Assembly (NCBI RefSeq): GCF_007197555.1
Contig: NZ_CP041614.1
Coordinates: 3,092,001 to 3,156,000 of the forward strand
Source: Shewanella psychropiezotolerans
Lineage (GTDB): Bacteria; Pseudomonadota; Gammaproteobacteria; Enterobacterales; Shewanellaceae
Direction of reading: 5' to 3'
Length of the DNA stretch: 64,000 bases
The notes under the pieces: model-generated
The model's database searches: none
What the model saw: the letters and a program-made list of their open reading frames with translations, nothing else
Told to the model about the DNA's origin: nothing
Translations under genes and position numbers: made by a program
Shown here: piece after piece, positions 30,163-37,937 of the stretch
Layout: each line of letters opens with the position of its first letter
How positions within the stretch are numbered: the first letter of the stretch is position 1

Positions 30163-31699
30163 ACACTACCTTGCAGCTAATTCTTTTAAACGACAGGGAC
30201 TCGCTTGTGCGTTATCGACTGGCATATTGCTGTCAGGCTGTGCCATGGGACCAGATTATCAGCAGCCAGACCTTGAGATCCCCGGGCAATATCATGATGA
30301 CCTGGCGCAAGCCCCTGGACCGAATATCGGTATGAGCCCTTGGCGTGAGTTTTATCTTGACCCGGACTTACAAGTATTGATTGAGCATGCGCTATCCAAG
30401 AACTTAGATCTGGAAACCGTACGTTCACGGCTCATCGCCGCACGCTCAAATATCACTGTAACGGATGCGGCGCTTTACCCTGCGTTGGGAATAAATGCCA
30501 ATAGTGAGCGCTCTATCGACAGTAGTATCACCAACACTAATCCCAGTCATGAGAACGAATTTGATCTGGAGGGAACTGTTTCCTGGGAGCTGGATATCTG
30601 GGGCGCAAACCGGCGACGCAGCGAAGCTGAGTATGCTCACTTTCTCTCGGCGAAAGAGTCACTTAACCTGGCTGTGATCAGTCTCATCAGCGATGTGGCC
30701 AGTCGTTACTATGAGTGGCTGGATATCGAGCAAAGATATCAAATTTCATTGAACACAGTAGAGTTACGTAAAAAAGAGCGCAATCTGGCGCGTTTGCGTA
30801 AGGAAAACGGCGTTATTTCCGGACTGGAGGTGCGTCAAGCTGAGGTTGAGTATCAAAGTGCGAGAGTCACTCTGCCAGATTTGGACTTTGAGCGGCAGGA
30901 GAAAGCGAACCAACTGCGTATATTACTCGGCGAATTTAGTTATCCTTTAGCGGTCAAAACGGAAACTGACATTAAGACTGAAGGGAAATTGTTTCCTGAT
31001 CAGTTTGCTGTCGGTGTGCCGTCGCAGATGTTATCTCAGCGTCCCGATGTCAAGTCGGCAGAGCAGGCCTTAGTGGCGGCGAATGCCAATGTAGGCGTCG
31101 CGAAAGCCGCCTTCTTCCCCTCATTCACCATAATAGGTAGCTATGGCACGGAAACCGATGACTTGAGCAGCATCTTCGACAGTCAAGGGGTGACTTGGTC
31201 TCTGCTTGGCGGGATCACCGCGCCAATCTTCAATGCAGGCAGCATATCTGCTCAATACGATATCGCACAAGAGGACTCTAAGCAGGCATTGCTGGCCTAT
31301 CGCAGCACTGTGCTCAGAGCCTACTTTGAAGTTAATGATGCCATGAACAGCTTCAGACGTTCAGAGCTCGCCATCGAGGCGCAACAAGAGTTGGTTGCGG
31401 CATCGACTGAATATAATCGTCTGGCGACGCTCAGGTATCGAAATGGCGTCTCGAGCTCACTGGATCTTATGGATGCTCAGCGGAGCCTGTTTAGTGCTCA
31501 GCTCAGCCTAAGTCTGGTAAAGCGTGACAGGTTATTGTCTATGATCACTTTATACAGAGCACTCGGTGGAGGCCTGTTAGCTCAAGAAGAGAAGAGTAAG
31601 GAAGGGCAGGCCGTGGTGCAAGACTCCACTAGCAAGATCGCAGTATCACAAGGTGATAACGGCGAAGGTACTGCAGAGGCCGTTCAGGAACTGAACTAA
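30155..31699 (+). CDS. Outer-membrane efflux lipoprotein (OprM/NodT family)
   Basis: A 514-residue TolC-like channel protein. The lipobox LSGC places the lipidated Cys at residue 29, followed by AMGPDYQQP, the usual start of OprM-type proteins. Two duplicated helical repeats contain LSQRPDVKSAEQAL and GVSSSLDLMDAQRSLFSAQ. ATG 30155 overlaps the transporter gene by 8 nt and has GGAGGGG upstream; the frame extends 8 codons further but would include that site. A Gln/Ser-rich tail ends the protein. Confidence 0.94.
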   Translation: MFKHYLAANSFKRQGLACALSTGILLSGCAMGPDYQQPDLEIPGQYHDDLAQAPGPNIGMSPWREFYLDPDLQVLIEHALSKNLDLETVRSRLIAARSNITVTDAALYPALGINANSERSIDSSITNTNPSHENEFDLEGTVSWELDIWGANRRRSEAEYAHFLSAKESLNLAVISLISDVASRYYEWLDIEQRYQISLNTVELRKKERNLARLRKENGVISGLEVRQAEVEYQSARVTLPDLDFERQEKANQLRILLGEFSYPLAVKTETDIKTEGKLFPDQFAVGVPSQMLSQRPDVKSAEQALVAANANVGVAKAAFFPSFTIIGSYGTETDDLSSIFDSQGVTWSLLGGITAPIFNAGSISAQYDIAQEDSKQALLAYRSTVLRAYFEVNDAMNSFRRSELAIEAQQELVAASTEYNRLATLRYRNGVSSSLDLMDAQRSLFSAQLSLSLVKRDRLLSMITLYRALGGGLLAQEEKSKEGQAVVQDSTSKIAVSQGDNGEGTAEAVQELN

Positions 31700-31788
31700 G
31701 CATCCCATTAACATAGTGGTTAGAAAAATATCTTATTCCCCATCAGTTTTGCCATATGGTGGGGATTTCCTTATATTAACCCTATAGC

Positions 31789-31830
31789 TTTGCCCATCCT
31801 GACTGACATGAGTCAATTTTGTTGGGCAAA
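31789..31830 (+). promoter_or_regulatory. Inverted repeat upstream of a small exported protein gene
   Basis: TTTGCCCA (31789-31796) and TGGGCAAA (31823-31830) form a perfect 8-bp inverted repeat with a 26-nt spacer that itself contains GACT/AGTC. It could be a terminator remnant or an operator, 24 nt before the next gene. Confidence 0.4.
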
Positions 31831-31853
31831 TAAAGATATTCATGGAGTGGTAG

Positions 31854-32120
31854 ATGGCCTTTATACAGAGATTTAACATACATTCAACCACGATTACCCC
31901 CGCGGCTTCGTTAACTGCCTTGATTGTCATCGGGGCATTATCGAGTGTCACGTCTCAAACATTCGATTCTGCAACACAAGCTTCAACACTCGCCACTGCA
32001 TCGACTCCTAGTCAAGGTGTTCAACTCAGTTTCAATCGATATCAGGCGGGGTTTGCCTGTCGAGAAAATGGTTGGGAGTTCTGCGAGAAATGGGCATATC
32101 CTAGGGGCCTGCTGGCTTGA
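31854..32120 (+). CDS. Small exported protein with CR-x2-GW-x-FC motif
   Basis: An 88-residue protein with a good ribosome-binding site (ATGGAGTGG) and one N-terminal hydrophobic segment (about residues 17-34). The C-terminal part NRYQAGFACRENGWEFC carries two Cys and aromatic residues. A very similar segment, NRYKAGVICRDKGWQFC, occurs near the N-terminus of the metallopeptidase at 50682, which supports this being a real gene. Family not recognised. It is downstream of the efflux operon but separated by 154 nt. Confidence 0.65.
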   Translation: MAFIQRFNIHSTTITPAASLTALIVIGALSSVTSQTFDSATQASTLATASTPSQGVQLSFNRYQAGFACRENGWEFCEKWAYPRGLLA

Positions 32121-32637
32121 TAACTAACGGCACATCTTGTCGCTGTGTAACAGTATTCATATTCCTGCAGTGCTCTCTGTTGGCAATAATATGAATTCTA
32201 ATATAGAAATGAAACCGAACTGCCAATCGTTTATTTATTCTTTATGTTTGAATAATAATTCACCATTAAAATATGTATATTGTTTTCGCTGCTATGCGAC
32301 TGGTATTAACTACCGACTATTTTAGTTAGACTCTACACCCCATAAAATATATTGTCAATAGATGGGGTGATATTAACATCTTGTCTTTACTTGTTTTTTT
32401 ATCTTAATTTATTATCAACCCATAAATAACCCAGCACTAAATAATCCGATGGATTTTCTATTTATGAGTTGGCTACTTATGTCTCACCCGTTTTTCCGAG
32501 TTATCCCTTGGATGCTTGTATTGAATAACTTCTCACTTCTGGCGTCGCGTGTACAGTATTCATACAGCTTGTTAATGCTATAAATGTGGTCAATAACAGC
32601 ATGAAACACTGATAGGCGAAAGTGGTGGAATAAACAG
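32121..32637. other. AT-rich gap, no gene recognised
   Basis: A 517-nt AT-rich region. A 62-codon frame at 32137-32325 lacks a ribosome-binding site and family resemblance, so I do not call it. This gap marks the change from conserved to variable DNA. Confidence 0.45.
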
Positions 32638-32907
32638 ATGAAAATAGCAATGACATTAACGCTAGCGAAGAAAATTTTAAAACTCCCGGAAGGTGCTTCC
32701 AATGGTGATCTGCGTAGATGCTACATTAAGGCGGTCAATAAGTATCATCCGGATAAGCAGGGCGGATGTGTAAAAAAGTTTAGAATTGTTAAACAAGCTA
32801 TGGAATATTTCACTAATGAGTCTGCCTTATTATCTAGTCGACTCGTCATCAACAAAACACTGAATCAACACTCTATAGAGCAATATAAATTGAATATTCG
32901 GACATAA
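32638..32907 (+). CDS. Solo J-domain protein
   Basis: An 89-residue protein made of little more than a J domain: LKLPEGASNGDLRRCYIKAV, then the Hsp70-stimulating tripeptide His37-Pro38-Asp39 in YHPDKQGG, then FRIVKQAMEYF. J proteins recruit DnaK to clients; here no client-binding domain is visible. Start may be 32638 or 32650. It stands alone, with no DnaK or GrpE gene near. Confidence 0.8.
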   Translation: MKIAMTLTLAKKILKLPEGASNGDLRRCYIKAVNKYHPDKQGGCVKKFRIVKQAMEYFTNESALLSSRLVINKTLNQHSIEQYKLNIRT

Positions 32908-33137
32908 CGGGAGGGTTTTACATGTTGGACGAAATGTATAAAAATCCTGTAAAAACAGTTTTATTGGGCTACTTGATATATATCGTTTTAATGATATATA
33001 TACATTGAATTGGCTTGTAGGCATTTCAGTTCTAAATTCGGATCCAACTTGCCAATGTCCCGGGTATCAAGAATGTTTTAAACTCGTATGTTAGATAATT
33101 TAACAATTAATGATGATTTGAAGACCAGGGGAAAAAT

Positions 33138-33329
33138 ATGGTTGATGAACAAGTCACAGGACTATATTTTGTCGGAAAACTCCATCGTATGTGGATCATT
33201 TACACAGAAACGCATCCAGAACGGATTGATGGCATCAATAAAGATGAATACTTGGACCTTTTAAAAAATATAAGCAAAACCAATGGAACACGATATGAGC
33301 TCTACAGCTTACTGCTACACAAGCGATAA
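33138..33329 (+). CDS. Small protein of unknown function
   Basis: A 63-residue soluble protein with a good ribosome-binding site (AGGGGAAAAAT before ATG). Its 3' end overlaps the start of the XRE-type gene by 35 nt, which suggests translational coupling as the first gene of the signalling cassette. No family recognised. Confidence 0.55.
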   Translation: MVDEQVTGLYFVGKLHRMWIIYTETHPERIDGINKDEYLDLLKNISKTNGTRYELYSLLLHKR

Positions 33330-34257
33330 AGACAGTCATGTGTTCTCTATCTTTTTAAGAAATACTCGACACCATAATGATCTTTCTCAAGAGCAATTCT
33401 GTCTGTATTTAAGGGAGCAGAGCAGTCTCTTTTATAATTTGGATACGATCACTGTGAGCCGCTGGGAGAGAGGGGTCAACATCCCTTCGCTTGCCAAACA
33501 GGCTGAAATTGTTGAGCTATATAATCACGAATTAGTCGATATATATGGCAAAGACAATGAGTTTCTTAATGAGTGCACTAAGCTATTGGCGTTACCGATT
33601 AACAAGCGTAAATCATCTCATCCTTATTATCGTAACGATGAGTATCTTATCGAAGAGATAGACAATGATCACCCTTGTTTTCACTTGATTTTGGGGATGA
33701 TTCTCCAATATGAGGGCAACCCTTGCTTGAGTCTCGATGAGATTAACAGCCAGAGAAAGCAACTCGGTAAGCTTAAAATCAGTGTGGCTACCGCCTTTGG
33801 CGGTCAGATAATCGGTCATTGTCTCTTTATGGAGACAAGGTCCCATATCATTCTCGAGCTGTTAAACTTCAAGATTAATCTACAGGATATTGCGGAGCTC
33901 GACGCTAAGGGCCAAGCCAATGCGGTGTTAGTCTTGTCCTCTGCGGGTGCGACGACCCAGGTTGAGAACAGTTTGATGTCTATTTATATGCACTTCTTTG
34001 CCAGTCAGAAACATCTCACTTACCTGAGTTTCAGTGTTTGTGATGATAGCTTCGTTAAAAAACTCAATGGGGCTAAGTTATCACCTTTTAAAGTTAAATC
34101 AGTATCTAAGGGCAAAAATAAGGTCGACATAACTTCATTTCTGGTCAGTCGTTCAGAAGTGATGGCAAATCGATTCTTGTTAAAGTTGGCGGTCATTTCT
34201 CCTTCGAATCTAAATCAGATAATCGATGTTGGCGTTAAAGGAAAACAAGCAAGATGA
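33295..34257 (+). CDS. XRE-type helix-turn-helix protein with unknown C-terminal domain
   Basis: About 320 residues. The N-terminal Cro/C1-type HTH spans roughly residues 17-70 (LSQEQFCLYL then TVSRWERGVNIPSLAKQ, with the typical recognition helix). The C-terminal ~200 residues form a separate domain that I do not firmly recognise; VLVLSSAGATTQVENSLM and YLSFSVCDDSFVKKLNG vaguely resemble the acetyl-CoA-binding half of GNAT proteins, which is weak. Start 33295 (or 33283). Its stop overlaps the ATG of the REC-EAL gene (ATGA), so it is part of one operon and may be the cassette's output or self-regulator. Confidence 0.75.
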   Translation: MSSTAYCYTSDKDSHVFSIFLRNTRHHNDLSQEQFCLYLREQSSLFYNLDTITVSRWERGVNIPSLAKQAEIVELYNHELVDIYGKDNEFLNECTKLLALPINKRKSSHPYYRNDEYLIEEIDNDHPCFHLILGMILQYEGNPCLSLDEINSQRKQLGKLKISVATAFGGQIIGHCLFMETRSHIILELLNFKINLQDIAELDAKGQANAVLVLSSAGATTQVENSLMSIYMHFFASQKHLTYLSFSVCDDSFVKKLNGAKLSPFKVKSVSKGKNKVDITSFLVSRSEVMANRFLLKLAVISPSNLNQIIDVGVKGKQAR

Positions 34258-35456
34258 ACATTTTGATAGTGGATGACCAACGTTTTATTCGGGAATCGAT
34301 AAAAGCGGATTTCGAAAAGTTGGTCGATGAGCAACCCATGCAATTCTTCGAGGCGGACAGTGGCAATCAAGCGATAGACTTGCTTAAAAATAACGATATG
34401 CCCGCTGCTGAGAAATTTGATCTAGTGATTGCAGATCTTAAGATGGATAACGGCGATGGCCTGTCCATTATCAATCATATGGCCACCTGCAGTGACTGCC
34501 ATGGACTCCCGTTGGCGGTGGTGAGCAGCTCAGATGTCAGGACCTTAGAGTTGATCAGTAATATTACCGAAAGTTTTAACCTGAACTTAGTCGGCGTATT
34601 TCAAAAACCTGTCGATATCGGGCACTTGTTTACTTTATTGGCAGCCCTTAAATACAAGGCTCCTAAACAGGAGCCTAAATTAGTCGAGACCATAGATGGC
34701 GTTACCAGTAAGGAAATTGGTGCCTTACTCAATCAAGACAACCTGATCTTATGTTACCAACCCAAAGTCGATATCAGCAGTCAGTCGATAGTGGGATTCG
34801 AGGCGCTCTCAAGGTTATGTATCCAAGGCGATGGCTTTATCTATCCAGACCGCTTCATTCCTTTGATAAACGAGGCAGGATTGAATTGCCAGTTTTCAAA
34901 GTTAGTACTCGATCAGGCAATGACTCAATGGGAATTGTGCCCACAACTGCAGAAATTCTCCCTCTCGGTTAATATCAGTGCAGAAGATCTGCTTTCTGAA
35001 ACATTCATTAATTACGTTATTAAAAAGAAAAGTGACCAGCCCAATATTCATCTCATCTTGGAGTTAACGGAATCCCAGCAAACCATAGATCAAGATCTGG
35101 CAATGAGATCCATTGCTAAGTTGATTATCAACGATATCACCATCTCCTTAGATGATTTCGGTAAAAGTTACTCAACCTTCGACCGCCTCGATAATATTCC
35201 ATTCGATGAAATTAAGATCGATAAAGATTTTATCTCAGATCTGGACACTAACCCTAAACATCTGGCTATCGTCGAGTCGACGATAGCTTTAGCCAAGAAG
35301 CTAAAAGTGAAAGTGGTTGCCGAAGGAGTAGAAACATTGAGTGTGTTGAATTTATTGAAAGGTTTAGGGTGTGAAATAGCCCAAGGCTATTATTTTAGTC
35401 CGCCGATAGAAGGCCGTTATGTGACGGCTTGGATAGACAGTTACAGCCAAAAATAG
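34254..35456 (+). CDS. Response regulator with EAL cyclic-di-GMP phosphodiesterase domain
   Basis: A 400-residue protein with an N-terminal receiver (ILIVDDQRFIRES; phospho-acceptor Asp61 in IADLKM; conserved Lys in FQKP) and a C-terminal EAL domain. Catalytic residues appear intact: Glu183-Ala-Leu, NISAEDL, ELTES, LDDFGKSYS, KIDKDF, AEGVET and AQGYYFS. It therefore should degrade c-di-GMP under phosphorylation control. It overlaps the upstream gene by 4 nt, and an Hpt gene follows 9 nt later. Confidence 0.95.
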   Translation: MNILIVDDQRFIRESIKADFEKLVDEQPMQFFEADSGNQAIDLLKNNDMPAAEKFDLVIADLKMDNGDGLSIINHMATCSDCHGLPLAVVSSSDVRTLELISNITESFNLNLVGVFQKPVDIGHLFTLLAALKYKAPKQEPKLVETIDGVTSKEIGALLNQDNLILCYQPKVDISSQSIVGFEALSRLCIQGDGFIYPDRFIPLINEAGLNCQFSKLVLDQAMTQWELCPQLQKFSLSVNISAEDLLSETFINYVIKKKSDQPNIHLILELTESQQTIDQDLAMRSIAKLIINDITISLDDFGKSYSTFDRLDNIPFDEIKIDKDFISDLDTNPKHLAIVESTIALAKKLKVKVVAEGVETLSVLNLLKGLGCEIAQGYYFSPPIEGRYVTAWIDSYSQK

Positions 35457-35465
35457 GAAGAGTCT

Positions 35466-35774
35466 ATGGATAGCGGTAATCATTTTATTCATCATAAAAT
35501 ACTTGCATTTTTCAACCACCAGCATGAAGGGAAAAGGTTGTATCTGATTGATATACTGAGTGAAGAGTTAGACAGCTTATTTTCTCAGACCCAGGAATTA
35601 GATGCCTCAGAGCTTTCGCAGCTCTCATCATTAGCCCATAAGTTGAAGGGGATCTGTCGCTATTTATTGATCCAAAATGAAGTATTTCTTTTCGATGTAA
35701 AGAGCAAACAAGAACTCATGTTTTCAATTTTAATGCTACAAAATGAAATTAAGGTCGTTAAGTGTGAAATCTAG
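35466..35774 (+). CDS. Hpt-domain phosphotransfer protein
   Basis: A 102-residue helical protein. LSSLAHKLKGICRYL carries the HxLKG phosphotransfer motif with His58. It probably relays phosphate between the hybrid kinase receiver encoded next and the REC-EAL regulator encoded before. The end of the gene overlaps the start region of the kinase gene. Confidence 0.85.
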   Translation: MDSGNHFIHHKILAFFNHQHEGKRLYLIDILSEELDSLFSQTQELDASELSQLSSLAHKLKGICRYLLIQNEVFLFDVKSKQELMFSILMLQNEIKVVKCEI

Positions 35775-37842
35775 AGCTTCGTCCTTTCTTTGTATCATCA
35801 TAGGTTTGTTGGCAACCTTACTGGTCAATATATTACTCTTGCATCACTCCTATAAAGAGTTCGAAGATGACTATCAGCAAAAAGCAGATCTCTTGTTTAA
35901 TTCGACTCATGATATGTTGCTGCAGCATAAGATCATACTCAATGCACTGCGCTCCTTGTTCAATGCCTCCGCTATAGTCACCAAGGAAGAGTTTAATATT
36001 TTTTCCGAGGAGCTGTTGAAGATAAAATCAGCCGTTGCATTTACTCTGGACAATGATCACCGGGTTAAATACATATCGGATCCAGAGTTTCAGTCTGAGA
36101 TATTAGCCGGTAAGGTGCAAGTCGGTCCAGACGGTCAGTTGGAATATCTGATGGAAGGCTTCTCCAGCCTCATAGTGAACATAGATGAGCAGAATATGCC
36201 GTTTCTGGTGTATGCCATCTCACATCAAAGGGTGCAGAAAAGATTAGAGCAGCATAAGGGGATCTGTGCTCAGTTGACTCTGGAGGACACATATTTCACT
36301 AATGAGTATTGCCATAATGAAGATGCTAATTGGCTGACCTCATTCTTTAAATATCAAGGTTCCGACTCTGTCGACTTGCCAGAATACAATAAGAAATACA
36401 GCATCTCAGCCTGGTCTATCGCACCGGCTGGCGAAACATACGAACTCTGTCTGTTGGTGTTATTTATCACGGCCATGGGCATGAGCCTGTCTGTACTCCT
36501 GTATCTTAAGCTCCGTAACCATATGCGATTCATCCAGTTGACCATAGAAACTAAGTCAAAGTTTGCCTTATTGTCGAGCATAAACCATGAGATCCGTACG
36601 CCTATCAATGCGGTCTTAGGCTACAGTCAGATGCTCAAAGACAGTGATTACTGCGATGTATCCGGACGAAACACCTTAGATAAGATCATCTGGTCGGCAA
36701 ATCTGCTCAATAGCGTCGCAGAAAATACTCTGAACTTTTCAAAAGCCGAAGCTGGGCACCTGAGTTTAGATTATCGGGATGTTAATTTCCTCGATGAACT
36801 CAATGCGATAAATGATTACTACAACGCCTTTAGTCAAACCCACGACAAGCGTCTAGTCATGAAGGTACAAGCCGATATGCCGGAATATATCGGCCTGGAC
36901 AGCACTAAGTTTTTCCAATTGACGACTAACTTTATCAATAACGCCTTTAAATACAGCAGCGGCAAAGAAGTCGTGTTCGATATCAGTTTAAAAACTGTAG
37001 CAGGACAAGATTTCGTGCGTGTGGCGGTCAAAGATACTGGTAAAGGCATGTCAGCTGAGTCGATGAAAGCCATTACCCATCCTTTCAATACCGATCCCAA
37101 TGTCACGCCTACCAGCCAGTCAGGAATTGGAATTGGCCTCTACACCTGCAAGAAGGTGATAGAAGAGGTTGGTGGCCATATACGTATTCGCAGTAGAGAA
37201 AATAAAGGCACATTAGTGCTGTTTCGTTTCCCATATCGACAAGCGTCTTCAAAGGTGAACGCTAGTGAGAAACAGGCCTCAAATCATGATGACTCGAGTA
37301 AGATTAAGTCTGGAAATATTAAAGATTTACATAAGGTTAGTGATATAAACTCAGGGAGGGAGTCTAACCGAACCCCTATTCCATCGGCTAATCTCAGGCT
37401 GAATACAGAAAAGAGAACCACAGGTTTCGCCCATTCAACGCCGGCTAGCCTAGGCTATATCACTAAGGCCAGATATGCCGATGTGTCTCTGCTTCTCGTG
37501 GATGATAATCGATTTAACTTGGAGGTTTGTGGCAGCATACTGGAGACCGGAGGATTCAAAGTCAGTGCATTTCAAGATGAAGATGAGGCATTCGATGCGT
37601 TTAAGACATCGACGCCTCAAATAGTCGTCATGGATTACAGGCTAACTAAAACCGATGGGATCAGCCTAATCGGGGAGATGCGGCAGCTTCAAACAGGCAA
37701 CGTTCACTACTTTATCTTATCGGCTAACGACAAGAGTGAAATTGCCAATGCCGATGCTTATCCCGACATTAGCTTCTTGCAAAAGCCGCTGAATCTAGAG
37801 GTATTTATGCAGCTGCTGGATCTGAAAGTTAAACTGGCTTGA
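35743..37842 (+). CDS. CHASE-domain hybrid sensor histidine kinase
   Basis: A 699-residue membrane kinase. TM1 (about residues 12-34), a periplasmic CHASE-like sensor (LRSLFNASAIVTKEEFNIF), TM2 (about 231-252), HisKA with His282 in INHEIRTPINAVLGYSQM, HATPase_c (TTNFINNAFKYSS; VKDTGKGMS; GIGIGLYTCKKVIEEVGG), a Ser/Asn-rich linker, and a C-terminal receiver (SLLLVDDNRFN; Asp631 in VVMDYRLTKTDG). ATG 35743 overlaps the Hpt gene by 32 nt; GTG 35764 after AAGG is an alternative. CHASE ligands vary, so the signal is unknown. Confidence 0.93.
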   Translation: MKLRSLSVKSRASSFLCIIIGLLATLLVNILLLHHSYKEFEDDYQQKADLLFNSTHDMLLQHKIILNALRSLFNASAIVTKEEFNIFSEELLKIKSAVAFTLDNDHRVKYISDPEFQSEILAGKVQVGPDGQLEYLMEGFSSLIVNIDEQNMPFLVYAISHQRVQKRLEQHKGICAQLTLEDTYFTNEYCHNEDANWLTSFFKYQGSDSVDLPEYNKKYSISAWSIAPAGETYELCLLVLFITAMGMSLSVLLYLKLRNHMRFIQLTIETKSKFALLSSINHEIRTPINAVLGYSQMLKDSDYCDVSGRNTLDKIIWSANLLNSVAENTLNFSKAEAGHLSLDYRDVNFLDELNAINDYYNAFSQTHDKRLVMKVQADMPEYIGLDSTKFFQLTTNFINNAFKYSSGKEVVFDISLKTVAGQDFVRVAVKDTGKGMSAESMKAITHPFNTDPNVTPTSQSGIGIGLYTCKKVIEEVGGHIRIRSRENKGTLVLFRFPYRQASSKVNASEKQASNHDDSSKIKSGNIKDLHKVSDINSGRESNRTPIPSANLRLNTEKRTTGFAHSTPASLGYITKARYADVSLLLVDDNRFNLEVCGSILETGGFKVSAFQDEDEAFDAFKTSTPQIVVMDYRLTKTDGISLIGEMRQLQTGNVHYFILSANDKSEIANADAYPDISFLQKPLNLEVFMQLLDLKVKLA

Positions 37843-37880
37843 TTAAGACATTAGGTGGCTATACCAATCGGTATTAGAAA

Positions 37881-37910
37881 AAGCCCGGCAAAGGGTATGC
37901 CGGGCTTGTC
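37881..37910. terminator. Bidirectional terminator between kinase and reductase genes
   Basis: A 10-bp stem (AAGCCCGGCA / TGCCGGGCTT) with a 7-nt loop. On the minus strand it ends in GGGCTTTTTC, a good terminator for the convergent reductase operon; the plus-strand tail is weaker. Confidence 0.85.
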
Positions 37911-37937
37911 TTACGAGCTTCTCACTAAACCGTTAAC

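Noticed and set aside
32137..32325. 62-codon frame after the small exported gene
   Set aside because: No ribosome-binding site and no recognisable feature.
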